From NCBI RefSeq assembly GCF_000421185.1, contig NZ_ATWJ01000010.1, forward strand, positions 1-64,000: a stretch of DNA of 64,000 nucleotides. Direction: 5' to 3'. Source of the stretch: Ornithinimicrobium pekingense DSM 21552. Its GTDB lineage: Bacteria; Actinomycetota; Actinomycetes; Actinomycetales; Dermatophilaceae. The translations under genes were made by a program, and so were the position numbers. Below the pieces are notes generated by a model that saw nothing but the letters and a program-made list of their open reading frames with translations, was not told the DNA's origin and searched no databases. Of the stretch, positions 8,623-17,319 are shown one piece after another (position 1 is the first letter of the stretch; every line of letters begins with the position of its first letter).

Positions 8623-9522
8623 ATGGATCTCCGTCACCTTCGCTGGTTCCAGCACGTGGCCGACGGCGACACCCTGACCGAGGTCAGCGACCTCGAGGGG
8701 GTCAGCCAGTCCGGCCTCTCGCGCGCGCTCAGCAGGCTCGAGGTCGAGGTCGGCACACCCCTGCTGCGCCGCTCGGGCCGCACCCTGCGCCTGACACGGG
8801 CCGGTCTGGACTTCAAGCGGCACGTCGACGTGGCGGTTCATGCCCTGGACGACGGGTTCGCCGCTGTCCAGCAGCTCCTGGACCCCGAGTCGGGGACCGT
8901 CAGCCTCGCGTTCCAGCCCTCGCTCGGGACCTGGCTCGTGCCAGGCCTGGTGCGCTCGTTCACCCGGGCGCACCCCGGTGTCGAGGTGGAGCTCACCTCC
9001 AAGCACGACAACGAGCTGGACCCGGCGGTGGGCGGGCGCACCGGTGTCGAGCTGGAGCTGACGACCCGCCCGCCCCAGGACCAGACCGTCCGGTGGACCG
9101 TGCTCGTCCGCGAGACCCTCCTGCTGGCGGTCGGGCCCGAGCACCCGTGGGCGGGCCGGTCTGAGGTCGACCTGGCCGAGGCTGCCGACCAGGTCTTCGT
9201 CGCGTCCCACCCGATGTCACACCTGTGGGAGGCCACCCAGGACCTGTGCCGGCGCGCCGGGTTCACCCCGCGGGTGGGGTTGGCCTGCGAGGACCTGCCC
9301 ACCACGAGGGCCTTCGTCGCAGCCGGGCTCGGGGTGGCCGTGCTCCCGGTCCCGGACGCCTGGGTGCCCACCCACGAGGGCCTGCGGCTGCTGGCACTGC
9401 GCAACCCCGGCGCCTACCGAGACGTCGGCATCGCCTGGTCGACGGAGCAGCCGATGCTGCCCTCGGCCCGGCTCCTCCTCGACCACGCCGTGGGCGAGGT
9501 GGGGACAGGCAGCCGGCGCTGA
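8623..9522 (+). CDS. LysR family transcriptional regulator
   Basis: A 299-residue LysR-type regulator. The N-terminal winged helix-turn-helix covers about residues 1-60 (MDLRHLRWFQHVADGDTLTE, then SQSGLSRALSRLE as recognition region); the rest is the type-2 periplasmic-binding-like effector domain. GGAAG at 8609-8613 lies 9 nt before ATG 8623. In related actinobacteria such regulators often face a major-facilitator transporter gene; here only a small frame lies opposite, so the target could be autoregulation, the small gene or a distant locus. The gene ends 3 bases before the convergent flavodoxin-like gene. Confidence 0.9.
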   Translation: MDLRHLRWFQHVADGDTLTEVSDLEGVSQSGLSRALSRLEVEVGTPLLRRSGRTLRLTRAGLDFKRHVDVAVHALDDGFAAVQQLLDPESGTVSLAFQPSLGTWLVPGLVRSFTRAHPGVEVELTSKHDNELDPAVGGRTGVELELTTRPPQDQTVRWTVLVRETLLLAVGPEHPWAGRSEVDLAEAADQVFVASHPMSHLWEATQDLCRRAGFTPRVGLACEDLPTTRAFVAAGLGVAVLPVPDAWVPTHEGLRLLALRNPGAYRDVGIAWSTEQPMLPSARLLLDHAVGEVGTGSRR

Positions 9523-9525
9523 GGC

Positions 9526-10077
9526 TCAGACGCGCCGGGCGAGCTCGGCGCCCCAGGCGCGGGCGCGCTCCACCTCCCCGACGAGCAGCGGACCCTCCAT
9601 CCCGTCGACCCAGAACATCTCCGGCTCGACGACGATCTCGTAGCCCAGGTGCCGCAGCTTGCGAGCGGCGGCGCGGCTGGCGGTGCCGGGGAGGTTGGGG
9701 TGGCGCACGTGGGTGTCGAAGGTCGCGGCGAGGCGCCCGCTCGCGACCGTCCCGGCATCCAGCCATTCGCGGACGCCGGTGCCCAGCTCGGCGCCACCGC
9801 GCTCGTGCGCGTCCTCACGGGTGCCCGGCCGGCTCAGGCCGAAGGCGTGAGTGGGTGCACCGACGACCAGCAGGTCTGCGTGCACCTGGTCCAGGGGCGG
9901 GGCCGAGGCGACGGGCACGACCGTCGAGGTCGCCCCCGCGCCGAAGCCGTCACCGATCGCCTCCGCGATCTGGCGGGTGTTGCCCCAGGCGGACTCGTAC
10001 ACGACGAGCACCGTGGGAAGGTCGCGCCCTGGCAGGGTGTGCGGCCGGGAGTGGGTCTGCGTGAGCGTGGTCGGCAT
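9526..10077 (-). CDS. Flavodoxin domain protein
   Basis: A 183-residue flavodoxin-fold protein. TVLVVYESAWGNTRQIAEAI (about residues 21-40) is the FMN phosphate-binding loop, and DLLVVGAPTHAFGLSRP (about 67-83) corresponds to the second FMN loop. Probably a soluble FMN-binding electron carrier or quinone/flavin reductase; the physiological partner is unknown. GGAGGTGCACC precedes ATG 10077 on the minus strand, a strong ribosome site. It is tail-to-tail with the LysR gene and divergent from the unknown gene at 10216. Confidence 0.85.
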   Translation of the reverse strand: MPTTLTQTHSRPHTLPGRDLPTVLVVYESAWGNTRQIAEAIGDGFGAGATSTVVPVASAPPLDQVHADLLVVGAPTHAFGLSRPGTREDAHERGGAELGTGVREWLDAGTVASGRLAATFDTHVRHPNLPGTASRAAARKLRHLGYEIVVEPEMFWVDGMEGPLLVGEVERARAWGAELARRV

Positions 10078-10215
10078 GGTGCACCTCCTCGTGCACCCTC
10101 CAGCCCATCACCAGCGGATCTGCGCCGCTGCGACCTGGGTCACCTCGCGGGTGTCTGGTGCGTCACCCCGGCCGCAGGGGTATGACGCACACCGTGGTCG
10201 CGCCATAGTGGGACC

Positions 10216-10893
10216 ATGGGAGAGCACCACCCCGAGCGCCGGGACGCGCGCAGCTACTACCGTTTCCCGCTGCCCGAGGACGCCCGTGACAGCGTCACCC
10301 TGCTCCGGCTGGAGCCGGCCTCGGACGGGCGGCTGCGCATCCACCTGCACCGTGGGATCAACCAGGCCGCCTTCGGTATGCGGTTCGCCGGCCTCTCCGA
10401 GCCGCGCTGGCAGGCCGTCGCCGAGCCGACGCGGACGCTGGTCACCCCGACCCCGGGCGCCCCGGGGCTCACCGGCCCCGAGACGGTGCTCGCCGACCTG
10501 GGCAGCTTCCTGGCCGGGGTCGTCCTCGGCGACGGGGGCATCTACCCGTGGTACCTCGAGGGCCTCATGCGCAACGAGCAGTGGCTGCTGCACCTGCGCC
10601 AGCTCTGCGTGCTGCACGAGCGGCTCGCGCCGGTCCGCACCAGCCCGGTCGCCGACGACCCACGCGTCGTGGCCCGCGTGGGGGAGATCGTCACCGCCGC
10701 CGAGCCGCACGCCCAGGCGCTGCTCGGGTGGCTGCAGCAGGCGCGCGAGATCCGTGAGGAGGCTCGAGCCACCGCCGAGGCCGAGCTGCACGAGCGCAGG
10801 GTCCGGGCGGTGCTGGACCACCTGGCCGGACCCGCACGGGAGGACGCGCGCTCGCGACCCAACCCCGAGCTGCGCCGGATCAGGACGCCCTAG
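10216..10893 (+). CDS. Hypothetical actinobacterial protein
   Basis: A 225-residue soluble protein I do not recognise. The N-terminal half is mixed alpha/beta (YYRFPLPEDARDSVTLLRLE, LRIHLHRGINQAAFGMRF); the C-terminal third is a long charged helix rich in Glu, Arg and Ala (about residues 160-215), possibly coiled coil. No signal peptide or membrane span. No clear ribosome site precedes ATG 10216; CATAGT starts 12 nt upstream, so the message may be leaderless. Its last 14 bases overlap the end of the convergent NUDIX gene. Confidence 0.65.
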   Translation: MGEHHPERRDARSYYRFPLPEDARDSVTLLRLEPASDGRLRIHLHRGINQAAFGMRFAGLSEPRWQAVAEPTRTLVTPTPGAPGLTGPETVLADLGSFLAGVVLGDGGIYPWYLEGLMRNEQWLLHLRQLCVLHERLAPVRTSPVADDPRVVARVGEIVTAAEPHAQALLGWLQQAREIREEARATAEAELHERRVRAVLDHLAGPAREDARSRPNPELRRIRTP

Positions 10894-11389
10894 CCGCCAG
10901 CCGCCGGGGCACCTCCGCCAACGCCAGCCGCACCCACGTCCGCACCTCCTCGGTGACCGGCCGGGTGAGCAGGCCCGCGTCGTCCACCCACTCCATACCC
11001 TCGTCGACGGAGGGGACGGGCAGGTCCGCGTCCGGGCCGACGCCGTCGGGGACGGCGAAGTAGATGAGGTCGATGTGCTGGTGCCCGGGGGAGATGTCCT
11101 CCACCTGGACGCCCTCGGGGCGCAGGAGCTGGAGGGGGGACCCCGGAGCGTCGTGGTCGATGCCCGGTGCCCCCACGAGGCGCACCGCCAGCCCGGTCTC
11201 CTCCAGCGTCTCTCGGCGGGCGGCGTCGTCGGGCAGCTCGTGCGGCTCGATGTGCCCGCCCGGCGGCAGCCACAGCCCGAGCTTGCGGTGGGGGTGCAGC
11301 AGCACGTGACCGCGGTGCACCACGAAGGTCGCCACCGTGAAGTGCTTGGTGATGCCGTCCGGCGGCTCCCTGTCCTCGACGTGTCCCAC
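10880..11389 (-). CDS. NUDIX hydrolase
   Basis: About 169 residues with a full Nudix box: GHIEPHELPDDAARRETLEE followed by TGL, matching GX5EX7REUXEEXGU. The family hydrolyses nucleoside diphosphates linked to other moieties; the substrate here cannot be read from sequence. NUDIX genes are common next to the thrS/PIM cluster of actinobacteria. The start is uncertain: GTG 11389 is chosen because the longer frame to 11476 would run nearly to the thrS start and through its promoter; no good ribosome site is visible, so translation may be leaderless. It is divergent from thrS. Confidence 0.8.
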   Translation of the reverse strand: MGHVEDREPPDGITKHFTVATFVVHRGHVLLHPHRKLGLWLPPGGHIEPHELPDDAARRETLEETGLAVRLVGAPGIDHDAPGSPLQLLRPEGVQVEDISPGHQHIDLIYFAVPDGVGPDADLPVPSVDEGMEWVDDAGLLTRPVTEEVRTWVRLALAEVPRRLAARAS

Positions 11390-11431
11390 GCGGGCGACGA
11401 TAACCGTGCTGGTCCGCCGTGGTGCTGGCGG

Positions 11432-11437
11432 TAGGGT
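11432..11437 (+). promoter_or_regulatory. Probable -10 element of thrS
   Basis: TAGGGT fits the actinobacterial TANNNT -10 consensus. It would give a short leader of about 35 nt with GAGGAG at 11465-11470, 8 nt before the GTG start. No T-box-like leader fits in this space. Confidence 0.45.
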
Positions 11438-11478
11438 TGGGCGGCACACCGACCGCACAGCCACCGAGGAGCGCATCC

Positions 11479-13464
11479 GTGCCCAGCCAGATCACCGTCA
11501 GTGTCGCAGGCAGCGAGCGAGCGGTAGACCAGGGCACGACCGCTGGTGACCTCTTCGACGACGACCGCCAGGTCGTCGTCGCCCGGGTCGGCGGTGAGCT
11601 GCGGGACCTGGCGCACGAGCTCCAGGACGGCGACGTCGTCGAGCCGGTGCTGGTCACCGAGGACGAGGGCCTGGCGGTGCTGCGCCACTCGTGCGCGCAC
11701 GTCCTCGCCCAGGCGGTGCAGCAGACCTTCCCCGAGGCCAGGCTGGGCATCGGCCCGCCGATCCGCGACGGGTTCTACTACGACTTCGACGTGGCCGAGC
11801 CGTTCACCCCCGACGACCTCAAGGCCCTCGAGCGGTCGATGCAGAAGATCGTCAACAGCGGTCAGACCTTCGCCCGGCGCGAGGTCTCCGACGACGAGGC
11901 CCGGCGCGAGCTGGCCGGGGAGCCCTACAAGCTCGAGCTCATCGGGCTCAAGGGCGGGTCCGCGGACGAGGCGGCCGAGGGCGCCGCCGTCGAGGTCGGC
12001 GGGGCCCAGCTGACGATCTACGACAACCTCGACCGCACCGGTCAGGTCGTCTGGGGCGACCTGTGCCGGGGCCCGCACGTGCCGACCACCAAGCTGATCG
12101 CCAACGGCTTCAAGCTCATGCGCAGCGCCGCCGCCTACTGGCGCGGGTCGGAGAAGAACCCTCAGCTCCAGCGCATCTACGGCACGGCCTGGGCGTCCAA
12201 GGACGACCTCAAGGCCTACCTGGAGCGGCTGGCCGAGGCGGAGCGCCGCGACCACCGCCGGCTCGGGGCGGAGATGGACCTCTTCTCCTTCCCCGAGGAG
12301 GTCGGGCCCGGCCTGCCGGTGTTCCACCCCAAGGGTGCGATCTTGCGGCGCACGATGGAGGACTACGTCTGGCAGCGGCACGTCGACGCGGGCTTCTCCT
12401 ACGTCACCACCCCGCACCTGTCCAAGGAGGGGCTCTTCCACACCTCCGGCCACCTGCCCTACTACGCCGACGGGATGATGCCCGAGCTCGACGACGACGG
12501 GCAGGCCTACCGCATCAAGGCGATGAACTGCCCGATGCACAACCTCATCTACCGCTCCCAGCAGCGGTCCTACCGCGAGCTCCCGCTGCGCTACTTCGAG
12601 TTCGGCACCGTCTACCGCAACGAGAAGTCCGGTGTGCTGCAGGGCCTGACCCGGGTGCGCATGATCACCCAGGACGACAGCCACTCCTACGTGACCAAGG
12701 AGCAGGCGCCCGGGGAGATCCGCCACCTCCTGGACTTCGTGCTGGGGCTGCTGCGCGACTTCGGCCTCGACGACTACTACCTGGAGCTGTCGACCCGCGA
12801 CGAGAGCGGCGAGAAGAAGGACAAGTTCATCGGCTCCGACGAGCAGTGGGCCGAGGCCACGGCCGTGCTGGAGGAGGTGGCCCGCGAGTCGGGGCTGGAG
12901 CTGGTGGCCGACCCCGGTGGGGCGGCCTACTACGGCCCGAAGATCTCGGTCCAGGCACGGGACGCCATCGGCCGGACCTGGCAGATGTCGACCATCCAGT
13001 ACGACTTCAACCAGCCCGAGCGCTTCGGCCTGGAGTACTCCGCCGCGGACGGCTCCCGCCAGCAGCCGGTGATGATCCACTCGGCCAAGTTCGGTTCGAT
13101 CGAGCGGTTCATCGGCGTGCTCACCGAGCACTACGCCGGCATGTTCCCGCCGTGGCTGGCCCCCGTGCAGGTGCTGGGCGTCCCCGTCGCCGAGGACTTC
13201 GACGACTACCTGCGCGACGTCGCCGGCCGGCTGCTCGAGGCCGGGGTACGGGTCGAGCTGGACCTCTCCGACGACCGCTTCCCCAAGAAGATCCGCAACG
13301 CCAGCAAGAGCAAGGTGCCCTTCATCCTCATCGCCGGCGGCGAGGACCGTGACGCGGGCGCGGTGTCCTTCCGCTACCGCGACGGGTCGCAGAAGAACGG
13401 CGTGCCGGTCGCGGACGCGGTGGCCGAGATCGTGGCGGCCGTCCGCGGCAGGATCCAGGTCTGA
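11479..13464 (+). CDS. thrS: Threonine--tRNA ligase
   Basis: Charges tRNA-Thr with threonine. At 661 residues it has the normal full length for actinobacteria. In order: N-terminal TGS domain ([20 protein letters not shown]), editing domain with HSCAHVLAQ and LCRGPHVP motifs, class II catalytic core with zinc-ligand Cys in KAMNCPMHN, a His in TQDDSHSYV and motif 3 [10 protein letters not shown], and C-terminal anticodon-binding domain ([12 protein letters not shown]...). GTG 11479 is the start, with GAGGAG 8 nt upstream; the longer frame from 11419 covers the promoter. It heads the thrS-HIT-pgsA-patA-pimA order also known in mycobacteria. Confidence 0.97.
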   Translation: MPSQITVSVAGSERAVDQGTTAGDLFDDDRQVVVARVGGELRDLAHELQDGDVVEPVLVTEDEGLAVLRHSCAHVLAQAVQQTFPEARLGIGPPIRDGFYYDFDVAEPFTPDDLKALERSMQKIVNSGQTFARREVSDDEARRELAGEPYKLELIGLKGGSADEAAEGAAVEVGGAQLTIYDNLDRTGQVVWGDLCRGPHVPTTKLIANGFKLMRSAAAYWRGSEKNPQLQRIYGTAWASKDDLKAYLERLAEAERRDHRRLGAEMDLFSFPEEVGPGLPVFHPKGAILRRTMEDYVWQRHVDAGFSYVTTPHLSKEGLFHTSGHLPYYADGMMPELDDDGQAYRIKAMNCPMHNLIYRSQQRSYRELPLRYFEFGTVYRNEKSGVLQGLTRVRMITQDDSHSYVTKEQAPGEIRHLLDFVLGLLRDFGLDDYYLELSTRDESGEKKDKFIGSDEQWAEATAVLEEVARESGLELVADPGGAAYYGPKISVQARDAIGRTWQMSTIQYDFNQPERFGLEYSAADGSRQQPVMIHSAKFGSIERFIGVLTEHYAGMFPPWLAPVQVLGVPVAEDFDDYLRDVAGRLLEAGVRVELDLSDDRFPKKIRNASKSKVPFILIAGGEDRDAGAVSFRYRDGSQKNGVPVADAVAEIVAAVRGRIQV

Positions 13465-13480
13465 GGGGACCTGGCCGGGT

Positions 13481-13963
13481 ATGGCGTCGCTGGGGGAGGA
13501 GAGCGCCCGCGTGCGGGTGCGCCGGCTGGGCGAGGACGAGGCGTTCCTCCTGGGCGCCCTGCACCTGCAGGCGCTGCGCCGGCGCGGCGTCGACCCGGCC
13601 GCGGCAGGCTCGGGCAACCACGTCCAGGCGCTGGGCGCAGCGTGGCGCTCCCGCTGCGAGGACCTGCCGGCGTGGGTCGCCGAGTGCGACGAGCGGCACG
13701 TCGGGCTGGCGGTGTGCCGGGTCCCGGTCCTGCCCCACGTCGGGCGGCCCCTGCCCGTGCTCGTGGCGGTCGAGGCCCTCGGCGCGCCCGGGCCCGAGCC
13801 GGTCACCCTGGCCCTGGTGCGGGCCGTGGTGACCTGGTTCGGGCGCGAGGGCTATCCCAGCGTCGACGTCTCCGATGAGGTCACCCTCCCCGGGCCCGTG
13901 CTCGACGCGGCTCGGGCCGACGTGCTCGGTCACCGTCGCGTGAGCCTGCCGACCCGTCCCTGA
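13481..13963 (+). CDS. Hypothetical protein, possibly a diverged GNAT acetyltransferase
   Basis: A 160-residue protein beginning MASLGEESARVRVRRLGEDE, followed by a helix FLLGALHLQALRRRG resembling the first helix of GNAT N-acetyltransferases (a position that normally scans bound substrate). The typical acetyl-CoA loop (Q/R-x-x-G-x-G/A) is not evident, so activity is doubtful. It begins 16 nt after thrS ends and is probably co-transcribed with it. It ends 19 nt before a convergent membrane-protein gene. Confidence 0.6.
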   Translation: MASLGEESARVRVRRLGEDEAFLLGALHLQALRRRGVDPAAAGSGNHVQALGAAWRSRCEDLPAWVAECDERHVGLAVCRVPVLPHVGRPLPVLVAVEALGAPGPEPVTLALVRAVVTWFGREGYPSVDVSDEVTLPGPVLDAARADVLGHRRVSLPTRP

Positions 13964-13982
13964 CGGACAGGCCCTGCCCGGG

Positions 13983-14765
13983 TCACCCGGGAGCTGGGGC
14001 AGCGGCGGCACCCGCCAGGTGCACGAGGCGTAGCAGCCGCCTGCCGACGAGGACCGCGAAGACGGACCACGGCACCAGCGAGGCGACCGCGAGCACGACG
14101 CCGACGGTGCCGACGTTGGAGGGCACCGCCATGAGGGCCGCGGCCGCGAGCCCCCACAGCGACGTCGCACGCGAGAAGACGTCGCTGCGGTACATCAGGA
14201 CCGCGAGCACGAGGAGCGCGACGAGGTTGAGCACGTAGTAGACGTCGAAGGCGGTGCCGGTCCAGGTGGCCAGCATCCCCTCACCCGTCGCCAGCAGGGC
14301 GGCCTGCCCCTGCGGGTCCGCCCCGGCGTGCGCCCGGGCGAGCAGGAGCATCTCGACGAAGCGGGGCGAGGCCAGGTAGGCCGCCATCCCGAGGGTGCCG
14401 AACCCCAGCGCGACCGCCACCGCCGACCGGCTGACCCGCCACAGGACGACGGCGAGGGCGAGGTAGAGCAGGAAGGTGAGCAGGTTGCTCACGACGTAGA
14501 GCAGGTCCAGCCCGAGCAGGCCCACGAGCGGCTGGCCGACCAGGACCTCGAAGGCCTCGGCGGCCGTCCGCGGAGGCGGCCACACCAGGAAGACGGTCAC
14601 CTGGACCACGATCAGCGCCACCCCGGCCAGGGCCGCCCAGGCCCCGGTGCGGACGAGCCCGCGCCAGAGCCCCACGTCATACCCGACCTCTGCCGGCCCG
14701 ACGCGGGGAGCAGCCGGGTCCGGAGCAGACCGGACGGTTCGTGCGGCGCTGGTGTGCGACCCCAT
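13983..14765 (-). CDS. DUF4386-like membrane protein
   Basis: A 260-residue membrane protein with about six hydrophobic segments. The block PLVGLLGLDLLYVVSNLLTF and the later TWTGTAFDVYYVLNLVAL match the DUF4386 family, whose function is unknown. ATG 14765 is preferred to ATG 14774 because the GAAGG sequence lies at a better distance. It is transcribed against the thrS direction and is flanked by another minus-strand gene, so these two interrupt the otherwise collinear thrS-HIT order. Confidence 0.75.
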   Translation of the reverse strand: MGSHTSAARTVRSAPDPAAPRVGPAEVGYDVGLWRGLVRTGAWAALAGVALIVVQVTVFLVWPPPRTAAEAFEVLVGQPLVGLLGLDLLYVVSNLLTFLLYLALAVVLWRVSRSAVAVALGFGTLGMAAYLASPRFVEMLLLARAHAGADPQGQAALLATGEGMLATWTGTAFDVYYVLNLVALLVLAVLMYRSDVFSRATSLWGLAAAALMAVPSNVGTVGVVLAVASLVPWSVFAVLVGRRLLRLVHLAGAAAAPAPG

Positions 14766-14825
14766 GGCGGTCACCTTCCCTCGGCTACTACCCAGGGTAG
14801 TCGCCGCGCGGGCCGCCGGGGAGGG

Positions 14826-15311
14826 TCAGGCCTGCTCGAGCACGAACACCGGGATCAGCCGCTCGGTGCTCCGCTGGTAGTCCGCGTAGGGCGGGAAGGC
14901 CTCGACGGCGCGCTCCCACCAGGCGTCGCGCTCCGGGCCCCGGTCGAGCAGGCGGGCGTGCCGCACGTGCTGCTCGGTCCCGTCCTGCACCAGGACGTCA
15001 CCGTGGGCGCGCAGGTTGTGGAACCACACCGGGTGCTCGGGCGCGCCGCCCTTGCTGGCCACGGCGAGGTAGCTGCCCCGGTGCTCCACCCGCATGAGCG
15101 GGACCCGGCGCAGCAGCCCGGTGCGGGCGCCGCGCATGGTGACGACGACGATGGGGCGCCCCTGGATGGTGGCCACGGAGGTGTCGCGGGCGGCGTCGAC
15201 GGCGGCGAGCTGGCGCGCCACCCATTCGCTGCGCTCGGGCATGAAGCTCTCGGGGGCGCCGGACCGGAGGTCCGGCGCGGAGGGACGGACGGGATCGGGA
15301 GACAGGGCCAT
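14826..15311 (-). CDS. Deazaflavin-dependent (F420) nitroreductase/oxidoreductase family protein
   Basis: A 161-residue protein of the Ddn-like split beta-barrel family, which in mycobacteria uses reduced coenzyme F420 to reduce quinones or nitro compounds. Visible family blocks are RPIVVVTMRGARTGLLRRVPL, LAVASKGGAPEHPVWFHN and LRAHGDVLVQDG. ATG 15311 is chosen because a longer frame (to 15455) would overlap the divergent HIT gene and its promoter. Whether the host makes F420 cannot be judged from this window; FMN- or heme-binding relatives exist. Confidence 0.8.
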   Translation of the reverse strand: MALSPDPVRPSAPDLRSGAPESFMPERSEWVARQLAAVDAARDTSVATIQGRPIVVVTMRGARTGLLRRVPLMRVEHRGSYLAVASKGGAPEHPVWFHNLRAHGDVLVQDGTEQHVRHARLLDRGPERDAWWERAVEAFPPYADYQRSTERLIPVFVLEQA

Positions 15312-15364
15312 GGCGGGTGCAACAGCGGCCGGGGCGTCGCTCTTCCCCTGATCAGCGACCTGCG

Positions 15365-15370
15365 TAGGAT
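15365..15370 (+). promoter_or_regulatory. -10 element, leaderless HIT gene
   Basis: TAGGAT starts exactly 12 nt before ATG 15377, so transcription should begin at or next to the start codon; no ribosome-binding site lies between them. Confidence 0.6.
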
Positions 15371-15376
15371 TCCGGC

Positions 15377-15934
15377 ATGAGCGACGCAGACTCGACGGTG
15401 CCGGAGGCCCGGGGACTGCCGGGTGCCGCCGACGGCTTCGAGCGGCTGTGGACACCGCACCGGATGGTCTACGTCAAGGGGGACCGTCCGGCCGCCGAGC
15501 AGGGCTCCGGGTGCCCCTTCTGCACCGCACCGGGCCTGCCCGACGAGGACTCTCTCGTGGTGCACCGCGGTGAGCACTGCTACGTCGTGCTCAACCTCTT
15601 CCCCTACAACCCGGGGCACCTGCTCGTCTGCCCCTACCGTCACGTGCCGCTCTACGTCGACCTCACCGAGGCGGAGACGACCGAGTTCACCGAGCTGACC
15701 AAGCGCTCGATCCGGGCGATCGGCGCCGCCAGCGGGGGACCGGCGGGGTTCAACATCGGGATGAACCAGGGGGAGGCGGCCGGGGCCGGGGTCGCCGCCC
15801 ACCTGCACCAGCACGTGGTCCCGCGCTGGGAGGGCGACGCCAACTTCCTGCCGATCGTCGGGCGGACCAAGGCGCTGCCGCAGCTGCTCGAGGACACCCG
15901 TCAGCAGCTGCTGGCGGCCTGGCCGCAGGACTGA
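15377..15934 (+). CDS. HIT domain nucleotide hydrolase/transferase
   Basis: A 185-residue histidine-triad protein. The active site HLHQHVVPR (about residues 142-150) holds the nucleophilic His; GCPFCTA near residue 46 is a CxxC of the zinc-binding type found in this actinobacterial subgroup. Family members act on AMP conjugates or dinucleoside polyphosphates such as Ap4A. It directly precedes pgsA with 6 bases between them, as in the mycobacterial thrS-PIM cluster. Transcription is probably leaderless. Confidence 0.9.
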   Translation: MSDADSTVPEARGLPGAADGFERLWTPHRMVYVKGDRPAAEQGSGCPFCTAPGLPDEDSLVVHRGEHCYVVLNLFPYNPGHLLVCPYRHVPLYVDLTEAETTEFTELTKRSIRAIGAASGGPAGFNIGMNQGEAAGAGVAAHLHQHVVPRWEGDANFLPIVGRTKALPQLLEDTRQQLLAAWPQD

Positions 15935-15940
15935 GCCACG

Positions 15941-16549
15941 ATGCTCAACCGCTACGCCCGGGGGGCGTTCACCCGCATCTTCACGCCGCTGGCGCTCCTG
16001 CTCCTGCGCCTCGGCGTCCACCAGGACGTCGTCACGGCCGTCGGCACGCTCGGTGTCGTCGTGGGGGCCCTCTGGTTCTACCCGCAGGGCGAGCTGTGGT
16101 GGGGCACCCTGTTCATCACCGCTTTCGTCTTCGCCGACCTGGTCGACGGGACCATGGCGCGGATCGCGGGCCGGTCGAGCCCGTGGGGCGCCTACCTCGA
16201 CTCCACCCTGGACCGCCTCGGCGACGCCGCGGTCTTCGGCGGGCTGGTCCTGTGGTTCCTCGGCGACGGCGACCGCCCGCTCGACGGGTGGCTGGCGCTG
16301 GGCTGCCTGGTCGCGGGCTTCCTGGTGTCCTACGCCAAGGCACGGGCCGAGGCCTGCGGTTGGGTCTGCGAGGGGGGCATCGCCGAGCGGGCCGACCGCC
16401 TGGTCGCCGTGCTGGTGACCACCGGCTTCACCGGGCTCTTCCTGCCGTCCTGGGTGCTGACGGTCGTGCTCGCCCTGCTGCTGCTGGCGTCCCTGGTGAC
16501 GGTGGTGCAGCGCATGGCGATGGTGCGGCGACAGGCTGTGGCGGCGTGA
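15941..16549 (+). CDS. pgsA: CDP-alcohol phosphatidyltransferase, phosphatidylinositol phosphate synthase
   Basis: A 202-residue integral membrane enzyme. It carries the CDP-alcohol phosphotransferase signature: DLVDGTMARIAGRSSPWGAY then LDSTLDRLGD (about residues 66-96), i.e. D-x2-D-G-x2-A-R-x8-G-x3-D-x3-D, followed by several hydrophobic segments. In actinobacteria the enzyme at this locus makes phosphatidylinositol phosphate from CDP-diacylglycerol and inositol phosphate, the entry point to PIM glycolipids. The position before patA and pimA supports that role over phosphatidylglycerophosphate synthase. The stop codon overlaps the GTG start of the next gene (GTGA). Confidence 0.88.
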   Translation: MLNRYARGAFTRIFTPLALLLLRLGVHQDVVTAVGTLGVVVGALWFYPQGELWWGTLFITAFVFADLVDGTMARIAGRSSPWGAYLDSTLDRLGDAAVFGGLVLWFLGDGDRPLDGWLALGCLVAGFLVSYAKARAEACGWVCEGGIAERADRLVAVLVTTGFTGLFLPSWVLTVVLALLLLASLVTVVQRMAMVRRQAVAA

Positions 16550-17319
16550 GCCTGCGTCAGCTCCACCGCAACTACGGAGCCGTGCGGCCCGAGCTGGGCC
16601 GCGCGGCGCACCTGGCCGTCTCGGCCCGGGGCACCCTGTCCTACGCCGCCTACTGGGCCCGGCTCGCGAGCCTGCCGTTCCTGAGCCGGCGGCAGGTCGA
16701 CGCGATGGTGCACGCCAAGGGGCTCGAGGATGTGCTCGAGGGTATGCGGCAGGGGCGCGGCCAGGTCTTCGTCCTGCTCCACCAGGGTCACTGGGAGCTC
16801 GCCGGCGCCTGGGCGGCGCACCGTCTGGGCGGGCTGGCGACGGTCGCCGAGGTCCTGCCCCCGCGACGCGTGATGACGCGGGTCACCAGCCGGGGCCGCG
16901 CCGCGGCGGGGCTCGACGTGGTGCCGGCGACCGGCGGGGCGGGCAGGCGGTTGGTCGAGGTGCTCCGCGGCGGGGGAGCGGTCGCGCTCCTGGCCGACCG
17001 CGACCTGAGCGACCGCGGCGTCCACCACCGGCGGGTGCCGGTCCAGCTGGCCGGGGTGCGGACGACGCTCGCCGCGGGACCGGCCGAGCTGGCGCTGGCC
17101 ACGGGCGCCGAGCTGCGTCCGGTGAGCGTCGTGACGGGCGGGCGTCGGGGGCCCCGGCACCGGGTGACCTTCGGGCGGCCCTGCGTCGGCGGCCCGGGAT
17201 CGCGGGAGGAGCGGGTCGCGGCCCTCATGCAGGAGTGCGCCGACGTCCTCGGCGAGTCCGTCCGGCGGCACACCAGCGACTGGCACCTGACCGCGCCCCT
17301 GGAGAGAGGCGCCGGATGA
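16546..17319 (+). CDS. patA: Phosphatidylinositol mannoside acyltransferase
   Basis: A 257-residue LpxL/HtrB-like acyltransferase, membrane-associated on the cytosolic side. The catalytic HX4(D/E) motif is in LLHQGHWELAG (about residue 80). In mycobacteria PatA acylates the mannose of PIM, and this gene sits between pgsA and pimA exactly as there. GTG 16546 overlaps the pgsA stop by 4 bases, and the stop overlaps the ATG of pimA, so the three genes are translationally coupled. The longer frame starting at 16096 is a shadow inside pgsA. It is slightly shorter than mycobacterial PatA (about 300). Confidence 0.88.
   Translation: MSLRQLHRNYGAVRPELGRAAHLAVSARGTLSYAAYWARLASLPFLSRRQVDAMVHAKGLEDVLEGMRQGRGQVFVLLHQGHWELAGAWAAHRLGGLATVAEVLPPRRVMTRVTSRGRAAAGLDVVPATGGAGRRLVEVLRGGGAVALLADRDLSDRGVHHRRVPVQLAGVRTTLAAGPAELALATGAELRPVSVVTGGRRGPRHRVTFGRPCVGGPGSREERVAALMQECADVLGESVRRHTSDWHLTAPLERGAG

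Noticed and set aside
11438-11478. T-box leader for thrS
   Set aside because: The likely leader is only about 35 nt, too short for a T-box, and no T-box core sequence is seen.
10108-13806. A 1232-codon open frame on the minus strand across thrS
   Set aside because: It is the antisense shadow of thrS and its neighbours; the product is His/Val/Gly/Asp-rich without any domain, and the plus strand encodes a full ThrRS.
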